A stretch of DNA of 12,028 nucleotides from assembly GCA_964655485.1 (NCBI GenBank), contig CAZZMS010000179.1:1-12028 (forward strand), read 5' to 3'. Position numbers and translations under genes: made by a program. The notes beneath the pieces are model-generated. The model was not told where the DNA came from, did not search any database, and saw only the letters and a list, made by a program, of their open reading frames with translations. Origin of the DNA: JANWYU01 sp964655485 (GTDB taxonomy: Bacteria; Bdellovibrionota; Bdellovibrionia; Bdellovibrionales; Bdellovibrionaceae). Below, in pieces: positions 6,159-12,028 of this stretch. The first letter of the stretch is position 1, and each line of letters begins with the position of its first letter.

Positions 6159-8936
6159 GTGAAGCTTGCACAAGCTTGGGATATGTCCACTTCTTTTTTC
6201 ATAAGGCGTATGTGGCAAAAGCCTTTTTTTCTTGTGATCCTGCTTACGATTTCCCTGAGCTTGGCGCTGATCGGGCTAACTCCTTTCTCAGCTGAAGCTA
6301 AAATCCTCTCCCTCGGTGAACTGGGTCTTGTTTCGACTAAAAAACTCGAGCAGCAAGGGGTTACTCACATCGAGCCATTGAAACACCCTCAAACCGGTCA
6401 ACTTTCTTTTCGCCTGATTGGAAAACAAGGCGAGGTCATTAAAACGATTGAACTCAAGAATTGGACAAAGGATGAATTGGCGGAATTCCGGCCGAGCAAA
6501 ATACAAAGTTATTTTCACATTCTGAAAACTCAAAGTCCGCATATTTTGAAAAATAAAATCAAACAATTTCCCATGGAGGCCTTTAGCTTTTTTGTAGCCA
6601 TCGGGGCCGTTACAACCAGTGAACTGATCTTTAATTTTTCCAAAAACCCGGTGGCGATGAGTCAGTTTCTGCAAAGCCAAGCCGATCCCGTTGGTCAATT
6701 GGGTTTTGCTGCGTTTATCATGGCTAACGGAGTCACCTCAGAGCCCTTAATGATGGTTACCCAAAGTCCTACTCTGCGCTACTTCATCCCCTATCTTGGG
6801 ATGAGTGTAGGAATGATGGCCAGTAACATTGTTCACGAAATCGGTCATTTCCCCCACCTTTGGGAATGCGCCATTCAACGCACGAATTGCGACAAAGCCT
6901 ACGAAGCTTGGCTAGATTATCGCTTCTCCGAAAAGTGGGAACAATGGGCGCCGGGACTCATCTCCCTTGTGGTATCTACCGCTGCCAGTGGAGTGCTTGA
7001 GATAGGAATTCGTGCAGGAGCGGGAGCGGTGATTCGCTGGTTAGGGGTCGAGCTCGCATTGAGTGCCACCCCAACCGGATGGGCTGCACGCGCGGGTCGC
7101 TGGGTGTATAAGATCTCTCAGCTGGCTGGTTTCGTTTATATTGATCACTTGATTTACGAACCCATCCACCAAGCCTATCAAAACGCGTTTGGTTTATCAC
7201 AGCGCTTGCAGGACAGCGCTGCACGCTTGTCGCAATCGGGACTCTCGGTAGCTCGTTGGATTCCCCAGGACTCGAGAATACCCCTTTGCGACTTAAAGCG
7301 TCTGCGCCGCAAAGGGGAATCTTGTGAAGAGGATTTCGCTTACCGAATTTTTGTGTGGCAAAGAGACATGGCCCATTGGTTTGAGCTGAATCTTTCCGCC
7401 GTTCTTATGAGCCATCAGAATTGGTTGCAGTTTCTTTCGGAGCTAGCTCACAGTTACCAAAGTCACAAGTCTTTTTATCTGGATTTTGTTACTCACTTGT
7501 GGTCCACTCGCTACCTCTACAAAAACACCCAAGAAAGTGTCCTCGCTAAGACCGCACCTTTGTTCGGAGTGAAACTCAATGCAAAAGATTTCCCGGCTCC
7601 TGAAGAGTATCTCTTTCGCCCGAATGCTGTAGAAAAACAGCAATACGAGTATCTAAGAAGTGCACTTGATCAACTCATGCGATCAAAAGATTGGTTAGCC
7701 ATAAAAAATCAGATGTCAGGAACGGAGTTGAGATTATGGCGAGTCATCGAACAAGGGCTTGTCTCGGAAAGACTTGAAGATATTGGCAGAAGTTTACAGC
7801 ACGTCCGCTTTATTCTGCGCAAGGATGTCCCTCTATTACGTGAAGCTCAACCTTTGAGCAGTGGTAAAATGTACCGCTTAGCTCAGATGATCTACAGCAC
7901 CTTAGGGGAACCCAAACCCCTTTTAGCTCCTGGGGCCCTATACTTATCCCTGAGTGCTGATCCTGAAGAAAAACAGTCGAAACTCCAAGCTCAACAAATG
8001 GCTTGGGCGATGTTGCGTGGCGAGGACAGCACGCAGAAAAACTCCTCCCTGGTGAAAACTAATTGGTCTGGATTTGCTATCTCACTCAAGGCCCCTCGCT
8101 TGGTCCAAAATCCACCGCAGGTCTTATCTCCGCAATGGAGTTCCATCAACACACCGGAACACCAATGGGAGCCCGGCTGGCACAAAGTTCAAAGTGCTCA
8201 TGGAAAAACGAATGCATGGTTATATCTGCTCACGCAAGTGTCTCCTGAAGCTTTTGGCGACAGTCAAGGCGCCGGGATTGAAAGATGGTGGGAGTCGCGA
8301 GTGGATCATTCCATCCGAACAGCCCTACAAAAATACCAAGCAGAATACAACAAAATCATCGAAAATTTTCGTACCCTCCTTCTCAAACAGGAGGACTCTT
8401 GGCTTAATCGCACGGGGGGATTTAGTAACAATCCCCTGCGGCTCGCTGAACAAAGTATGGATGTTCATTTCAGCTTACTCTATCTCGCGAGCCCCAAAGC
8501 CATGAGCCTCAAAAAGTCGGCACCAGAGGAATCCCTGTTACAGCTAGCCAAGCGCATTCTCCCCGAATTGGAGAGGGAAGATCGAATCATCGCTCAGCTT
8601 CGTCAGGCTTTCTACCAGCAAATATCTGATTTCAAACAAGCCTTAGCTAGAGAAAAGGCCTTGTCTTTACCAGACTGGCAAGAGCGTTGGCAGATGTGGC
8701 TTGAGGCTTGGCAGCTTAAGCTCTCAAGCACACCCAACTTGGGCGAAAGAGACAGGCAAGTGTTAACTCAAGGAGTAGAGCAGTTGATTGGACAAACGGT
8801 ACAATGGGCCGAGATTTTCAAAACTTTGGACGAACAGTTTTTTCAAGATGCAAAACCAGATCTCAAAAATCTTGGGACGAAATGCCCTCCTATGAGTAAC
8901 GGACTTGGGCTCTTTTTGCGAGGGGCTTGCCCCTAA
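6159..8936 (+). CDS. Unrecognised 925-residue exported or membrane protein with HEIGH motif
   Basis: No family recognised. The N-terminus holds a signal peptide or anchor (hydrophobic 22-40, then FSAEAK). Residues 140-335 form a block of hydrophobic segments (about 142-158, 178-200, 208-224, 264-282, 285-303, 315-330). Inside it, SNIVHEIGHFPHLWEC places an HExxH pattern at 226-230 at the end of a hydrophobic stretch, as in some membrane metalloproteases, but I see no LDG or other second-half motif of site-2 proteases, so catalysis is unproven. Residues 340-925 are hydrophilic, rich in Gln, Leu, Trp and Arg and probably helical. Cysteines at 909 and 924 close the protein. The GTG at 6159 is the longest start; ATG at 6183 and at 6210 (AAGG three bases before it, directly ahead of the signal sequence) are real alternatives. 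The GH113-like gene follows after 19 bp. Confidence 0.85.
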   Translation: MKLAQAWDMSTSFFIRRMWQKPFFLVILLTISLSLALIGLTPFSAEAKILSLGELGLVSTKKLEQQGVTHIEPLKHPQTGQLSFRLIGKQGEVIKTIELKNWTKDELAEFRPSKIQSYFHILKTQSPHILKNKIKQFPMEAFSFFVAIGAVTTSELIFNFSKNPVAMSQFLQSQADPVGQLGFAAFIMANGVTSEPLMMVTQSPTLRYFIPYLGMSVGMMASNIVHEIGHFPHLWECAIQRTNCDKAYEAWLDYRFSEKWEQWAPGLISLVVSTAASGVLEIGIRAGAGAVIRWLGVELALSATPTGWAARAGRWVYKISQLAGFVYIDHLIYEPIHQAYQNAFGLSQRLQDSAARLSQSGLSVARWIPQDSRIPLCDLKRLRRKGESCEEDFAYRIFVWQRDMAHWFELNLSAVLMSHQNWLQFLSELAHSYQSHKSFYLDFVTHLWSTRYLYKNTQESVLAKTAPLFGVKLNAKDFPAPEEYLFRPNAVEKQQYEYLRSALDQLMRSKDWLAIKNQMSGTELRLWRVIEQGLVSERLEDIGRSLQHVRFILRKDVPLLREAQPLSSGKMYRLAQMIYSTLGEPKPLLAPGALYLSLSADPEEKQSKLQAQQMAWAMLRGEDSTQKNSSLVKTNWSGFAISLKAPRLVQNPPQVLSPQWSSINTPEHQWEPGWHKVQSAHGKTNAWLYLLTQVSPEAFGDSQGAGIERWWESRVDHSIRTALQKYQAEYNKIIENFRTLLLKQEDSWLNRTGGFSNNPLRLAEQSMDVHFSLLYLASPKAMSLKKSAPEESLLQLAKRILPELEREDRIIAQLRQAFYQQISDFKQALAREKALSLPDWQERWQMWLEAWQLKLSSTPNLGERDRQVLTQGVEQLIGQTVQWAEIFKTLDEQFFQDAKPDLKNLGTKCPPMSNGLGLFLRGACP
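8921..8934 (+). other. Small hairpin at the end of the 925-residue gene
   Basis: AGGGG-CTTG-CCCCT can fold into a perfect five-pair stem with a four-base loop, covering the last codons and the first base of the stop. No T-run follows, so it is not a standard terminator. It lies 22-28 bases before the possible starts of the next gene and could affect read-through or coupled translation, or mean nothing. Confidence 0.3.
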
Positions 8937-8955
8937 ACAGAGCCCGTGCTAGGTC

Positions 8956-10236
8956 ATGCTCATGGGATTGGCCACGGTGTACCGTTTAGCTTTAGCTTGG
9001 TTTCTACTGGCGAGCTTAGTAACAATAAAATGGGTAAGGGCTCAAGAATTGGCTCTTCATCTCGTTGCCCAAAATGATGCTTCTTTTCGAGTGGATTCCA
9101 GCGAACAGGGCCAACACCTGAGACAAGAGCTCGCACGAATCCGTCAAATGGGTTTCAACACGATTGTGCTCAATTTCCATGCCACGCAAAAAGGACCCTA
9201 CAACGAGCAGATCGAATTTCGCTTGTCGCCCGATCAAATCACTCCCTTTCAACTTCATCTCGCGGAGTTGATAGAATATGCCTACCACCTGGGACTAAAA
9301 ACAGCCCTGCGTCCCATTTTATTAGTGACTGGCCCACAAGGGCAGTTTCCTTATGTGGACCAGCAAGGCCAGTACTGGTGGCATGGTAACATTCGCCCGA
9401 AATATCCGGAGCTATGGTTTCAAAACTATCGTCGCTATCATGAAATCTTTTTTCCTCTCGTACACAAACACAGGAGGGCCATCGCTTGGTACAGCCTAGG
9501 TGCTGAGCTCCATTCCATGACCGTCGGCTTAGGAGAACGCCATCCGCAACAAGCATTTGGTTACCCTGCATTTTGGGTCGAGTGGATCAAACAGCTGAGA
9601 GCTCACTGGCCCAAGGAAGTGCCTCTGACTTATGCCGCAAACTACACAGATCAATATATTTCAGCCAATGGTCAGAAAATATTGGGTGGTGAAATCGAAC
9701 AGTGGCGTTTTTTTCTCACGGCACCGTTTAAAACCTTGGCCTATCAAACTCATCAACAAAGGCTTCGGGAACTATGGCAGTTATTGGATTTTATTAGCAT
9801 CGATTATTACCGAGCATTGGGGCCGAAAAAAAACTCTTATCCTTTAATTCTTGATGAACTCCTAAACTTACTCGCGCCAACCACGCAATCTCACGTGACA
9901 CAACTAGATAGCTTGTTGTTTGAAATTCAGATGCAGTTAAATGAACCCCAACCCAAATCCTTTTACTTACAAGAAGTAGGTTACCAGAAAACCTGGGCCA
10001 GTTTTACTCGCCCATGGGAGTATGAGGATCCCAAATACAAAGGTCCTTTGGCTCCTTTACATCAGCTAGCCGCTTGGCGAACGATTCGACAGTGCTGGAC
10101 CAAAGCGGGCCTGGAAAATTACCTTGGATTGGCGATGTGGCAACATCCCATAGATTACCCCCCCTTATCGCACGGATTTTCTCCCTTGAACAATCCCTTG
10201 ATGGAAGATCTTTTGCGAAATTGGCAAAAAGAATAA
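8956..10236 (+). CDS. Exported TIM-barrel glycoside hydrolase, GH113-like
   Basis: The 426 residues begin with a signal peptide (hydrophobic 11-24, VRA-QE near 28-31), so the enzyme should reach the periplasm or beyond. The barrel fits GH113-type (beta-mannanase-like) enzymes: MGFNTIVLNF (65-74), AYHLGLKTALRPIL (109-122), WWHGNIRPKYPELWFQNY (141-158), SLGAELHSM (180-188, E184 the likely acid/base), LTYAANYTD (224-232), LLDFISIDYYRAL (276-288) and YLQEVGYQ (337-344, E340 the likely nucleophile), then GLAMWQHP (391-398). A stretch of about 40 residues between the ANY and LLDF strands (233-272) is longer than I expect for the family. The substrate cannot be named: mannan is only the family precedent. 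AGG eight bases before the ATG at 8962 fits that start better than the one at 8956; they are two codons apart and in frame. Confidence 0.85.
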   Translation: MLMGLATVYRLALAWFLLASLVTIKWVRAQELALHLVAQNDASFRVDSSEQGQHLRQELARIRQMGFNTIVLNFHATQKGPYNEQIEFRLSPDQITPFQLHLAELIEYAYHLGLKTALRPILLVTGPQGQFPYVDQQGQYWWHGNIRPKYPELWFQNYRRYHEIFFPLVHKHRRAIAWYSLGAELHSMTVGLGERHPQQAFGYPAFWVEWIKQLRAHWPKEVPLTYAANYTDQYISANGQKILGGEIEQWRFFLTAPFKTLAYQTHQQRLRELWQLLDFISIDYYRALGPKKNSYPLILDELLNLLAPTTQSHVTQLDSLLFEIQMQLNEPQPKSFYLQEVGYQKTWASFTRPWEYEDPKYKGPLAPLHQLAAWRTIRQCWTKAGLENYLGLAMWQHPIDYPPLSHGFSPLNNPLMEDLLRNWQKE

Positions 10237-10243
10237 GGTTTTC

Positions 10244-10272
10244 TCGACCGTTCAAGCGCTCTTCTGTAAAAT
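10244..10272 (+). promoter_or_regulatory. Possible internal promoter before the LCAT-like gene
   Basis: TCGACC at 10244-10249 (four of six to TTGACA) and TAAAAT at 10267-10272 (five of six to TATAAT) are 17 bases apart. Transcription would start near 10279, leaving almost no leader before the ATG at 10283. A short inverted repeat, CTTCT at 10261-10265 with AGAAG at 10276-10280, encloses the -10 box and includes the only ribosome-site-like bases. In an AT-rich 46 bp gap such matches may be chance. Confidence 0.25.
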
Positions 10273-10282
10273 AATAGAAGTT

Positions 10283-11581
10283 ATGTTTATTCATTCTGTG
10301 ATTTGGTCCTGGATGATGGGAACAACTTTTATGCTTTCATCAGCTGCCCTCGCTGGTTCGATTCAGCTCGCTGGCTCACAAAGAAAGCCACAAACTCGCC
10401 CGGCTAAAGTTGTTTTTATTCCTGGTTACTATGGGAGCTTTCTACATGATGCAAAAACCGGGGAAAGAGTTTTTTTAACCTCTCACGAATACTTTTTCCC
10501 TTCAGGTCGCCTGATGTTACCCTGTGCCAACCCTGAGGCCCCCGAATCACTCGTGGTAGGAGGGATTTTCGATGCTCTAAGAGTTCTAGGCTCATGGTGG
10601 AAAATCTCAGCTTACGACAGAGCTTTAGAACTTATAAGAAAAGAATCGGGAACTGAGCCTCTCGTATTTACTTACGATTGGAGATTAGATCCCTTGCGGA
10701 TTTTACAGCGCTTCGAACAATTTTGGCGAGAACACGAGCTTGAGGGTGAAAATGTTCATTTGGTTGCCCACTCCTATGGGGCCCTGATTGCCTTCTATTG
10801 GCTTTGGTATGGTTTGCAAAATCCCTCGGAAGCTAGCTGGAATCCAAGTAACACATCTCGTTTAAGTTCCGCCCTCTTGGTCACCCCCCCTCTCCATGGG
10901 TCTTTAGCGATCTTTCGCAATATGCTGTGGGGAACTCCTGGAACGGTATCACCTCGCTTGTTAGGAGCTGAAATTGTTTCTAGTTTTCCAGCGGCCTATT
11001 TTCTCACTCCAAACGAAGGTGAGTTTGTAGTGCAGGGGCAACTCAAAACCTTTCCTTTGAAAAAAGCCGAAACATGGAAAACACAGGGCTGGGGGGCGTG
11101 GCAATGGCCAGAGAGGATGAGCAGAGAATGCGAGGCCACACTCACTCGTTACCTCGTAGAGTCAAAGGCTTTTTATGAAAAATTAGCAGGACCCGTTGAT
11201 CTTAACTCTGCGCAAAAATTAGGCTCGGAGGAATCCGCAGCCAAAGGGGATGATCTAAAACTCCTCCAAGACAGCGGAGATCTGAAAACGAATCCTTCAC
11301 TCAATAAAAAAGTTACAGTAGTCATTGCCACTGGTCATGAGACTTTAGATCGAGGTTTTTGGCATGAACCACGCCCGCGCTTCAAAGCCCAGTGGCGTGG
11401 CGAGAGAAACTCACAACTCATGGTGGATGGAGATGGCACCCTATCTACGCGCTCACAAACTCCCCATTCTTGGTTTATTCAGCAAGGATGGATTGAAACT
11501 CGTCGTATAAAAGGGGAGCATCTTGATGCTTTAACCCATCCCGAGTTACGTGGCATCTATCGCCAATGGAGATCGCCCTAG
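10283..11581 (+). CDS. Exported LCAT-like alpha/beta hydrolase (lipase or acyltransferase)
   Basis: The 432 residues start with a signal peptide (hydrophobic 7-22, ALA-G at 22-25). The rest follows the lecithin:cholesterol acyltransferase-like fold: VVFIPGYYGSFLHD (43-56) is the oxyanion strand, FTYDWRLDP (129-137) is the YDWR signature, HLVAHSYGAL (159-168) holds nucleophile S164, VDGDGTLSTRS (381-391) supplies the acid (D384) and GEHLDALTH (411-419) the histidine H413. The whole catalytic triad is therefore present. Family members hydrolyse or transfer acyl chains of phospholipids or other lipid esters; the substrate here is unknown. A charged, low-complexity insert lies at about 305-342, before the strand carrying VTVVIATGHE. 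C81 and C283 could pair in the periplasm. The gene follows the GH113-like gene by 46 bp and its TAG overlaps the stop of the opposing barrel gene. Confidence 0.88.
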   Translation: MFIHSVIWSWMMGTTFMLSSAALAGSIQLAGSQRKPQTRPAKVVFIPGYYGSFLHDAKTGERVFLTSHEYFFPSGRLMLPCANPEAPESLVVGGIFDALRVLGSWWKISAYDRALELIRKESGTEPLVFTYDWRLDPLRILQRFEQFWREHELEGENVHLVAHSYGALIAFYWLWYGLQNPSEASWNPSNTSRLSSALLVTPPLHGSLAIFRNMLWGTPGTVSPRLLGAEIVSSFPAAYFLTPNEGEFVVQGQLKTFPLKKAETWKTQGWGAWQWPERMSRECEATLTRYLVESKAFYEKLAGPVDLNSAQKLGSEESAAKGDDLKLLQDSGDLKTNPSLNKKVTVVIATGHETLDRGFWHEPRPRFKAQWRGERNSQLMVDGDGTLSTRSQTPHSWFIQQGWIETRRIKGEHLDALTHPELRGIYRQWRSP

Positions 11582-12028
11582 AAATCTAGATTCATACGCA
11601 CCATATACACACGATTCTCTTTCGTATAGGGTTCAACACCCAACTCCTCACCGTAAGTCACTAAGTCCAAACGAAACACAGCAAATAAAGCTGAAGCCCC
11701 CGCACTCAAGTAACCTTGACCTAGACCCACGCGATACTGTCCACGCCACCAAGAGGCGATATCCCAATCAAACTCAAAACCTAAATGAAGTCCTTTGCGT
11801 AAGGTCCATTGCGGATGACCGATGTGGCGCAAGTCCAAAGCCCCGCGGCCCCGAAAAATACTAAACTCTGGATATTCCCAGCGGGAACCAAAGTCAAAAG
11901 TACGATATAAAGGCTCTGGACGCTGATTAGAATTGTTACCACCGAGGGAAGACGCCTGTTTGAATTCACCACCTAATATATTACGAGCCACGAAACTAAA
12001 TGTAGGCCGTGCTAACTGCAGCCACCCC
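11578..12028 (-). CDS. Outer membrane beta-barrel protein, C-terminal part (5' end beyond window)
   Basis: The frame is open to the right edge and about 150 residues are visible; a GTG at 11989-11991 is internal and not a likely start, since coding continues upstream with GWLQLARPTFSF. The sequence alternates polar and hydrophobic or aromatic residues as in membrane beta strands (for example TFDFGSRWEY, GLHLGFEFDWD, YRVGLGQGYL, ALFAVFRLDL), separated by polar turns. It ends VYMVRMNLDF followed by stop; a terminal phenylalanine with aromatic or hydrophobic residues at alternate positions is the signal recognised by the BAM assembly machinery. This makes an outer membrane location likely. I cannot name the family. 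Its stop TAG (11578-11580) shares bases with the stop of the convergent LCAT-like gene, so no terminator lies between them. Confidence 0.75.
   Translation of the reverse strand, partial: GWLQLARPTFSFVARNILGGEFKQASSLGGNNSNQRPEPLYRTFDFGSRWEYPEFSIFRGRGALDLRHIGHPQWTLRKGLHLGFEFDWDIASWWRGQYRVGLGQGYLSAGASALFAVFRLDLVTYGEELGVEPYTKENRVYMVRMNLDF

Noticed and set aside
6288..6698. 136-codon minus-strand open frame opposite the start of the 925-residue gene
   Set aside because: Antisense to the signal-peptide and first hydrophobic part of the long gene; no motif and no ribosome site found.
8074..8505. 143-codon open frame on the plus strand inside the 925-residue gene
   Set aside because: Same strand, shifted frame, fully contained, with a low-quality protein composition; the long frame explains the region better.
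11550..11864. 104-codon plus-strand open frame over the barrel gene
   Set aside because: It is antisense to the barrel gene, which has a clear beta-strand pattern and C-terminal phenylalanine; the translation is low-complexity and unlike a protein.

Overview
The window looks like chromosomal DNA of a Gram-negative bacterium with meso-diaminopimelate peptidoglycan. The evidence is a set of MurD, MraY, MurF and MurE genes in which MurE carries the DNPR signature of the mDAP-adding type, several Sec-type signal peptides, and a C-terminal beta-barrel fragment that ends in phenylalanine. Base composition looks balanced, genes are tightly packed and neighbouring reading frames repeatedly overlap. 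I lean towards Bdellovibrionota or a nearby lineage, but that rests on general impression, not on a diagnostic gene.

Region 1 (1-5231) is part of the division and cell wall (dcw) cluster. murF, mraY and murD run leftwards as one probable operon (murD is cut by the window edge). murE, which normally sits directly upstream of murF in the same direction, points the opposite way. The longest frames of murE and murF would start on overlapping ATG codons (CATG at 3713-3716), but murF more likely starts at 3607, leaving about 106 bp between them. Together these four enzymes make the lipid-linked peptidoglycan precursor: MurD adds D-Glu, MurE adds mDAP, MurF adds D-Ala-D-Ala, and MraY transfers the finished phospho-MurNAc-pentapeptide to undecaprenyl phosphate.

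Region 2 (5113-6158) holds a leftward gene for a small, degenerate protein-kinase-fold protein. Its 3' end overlaps the 3' end of murE by 119 bp. It has no good start codon. A clear signal peptide lies immediately upstream in a frame that one extra base in a five-base T/A run would join to it, so the gene is frameshifted, either truly or by sequence error. A 252 bp divergent spacer follows, with a small perfect dyad next to a TATAAA box.

Region 3 (6159-11581) is a rightward three-gene probable operon of exported or membrane proteins. The first is an unrecognised 925-residue protein with an N-terminal signal or anchor, a hydrophobic block with an HEIGH (HExxH) motif, and a long helical, soluble C-terminal part. 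The second is an exported TIM-barrel glycosidase resembling family GH113. The third is an exported alpha/beta hydrolase of the LCAT (lecithin:cholesterol acyltransferase-like) type.

Region 4 (11578-12028) is the 3' end of a leftward outer membrane beta-barrel gene that shares its stop site (CTAG) with the LCAT-like gene. Regions 2-4 therefore look like envelope or exterior functions attached to the dcw locus. No RNA genes, insertion sequences, CRISPR arrays or attachment sites were seen.
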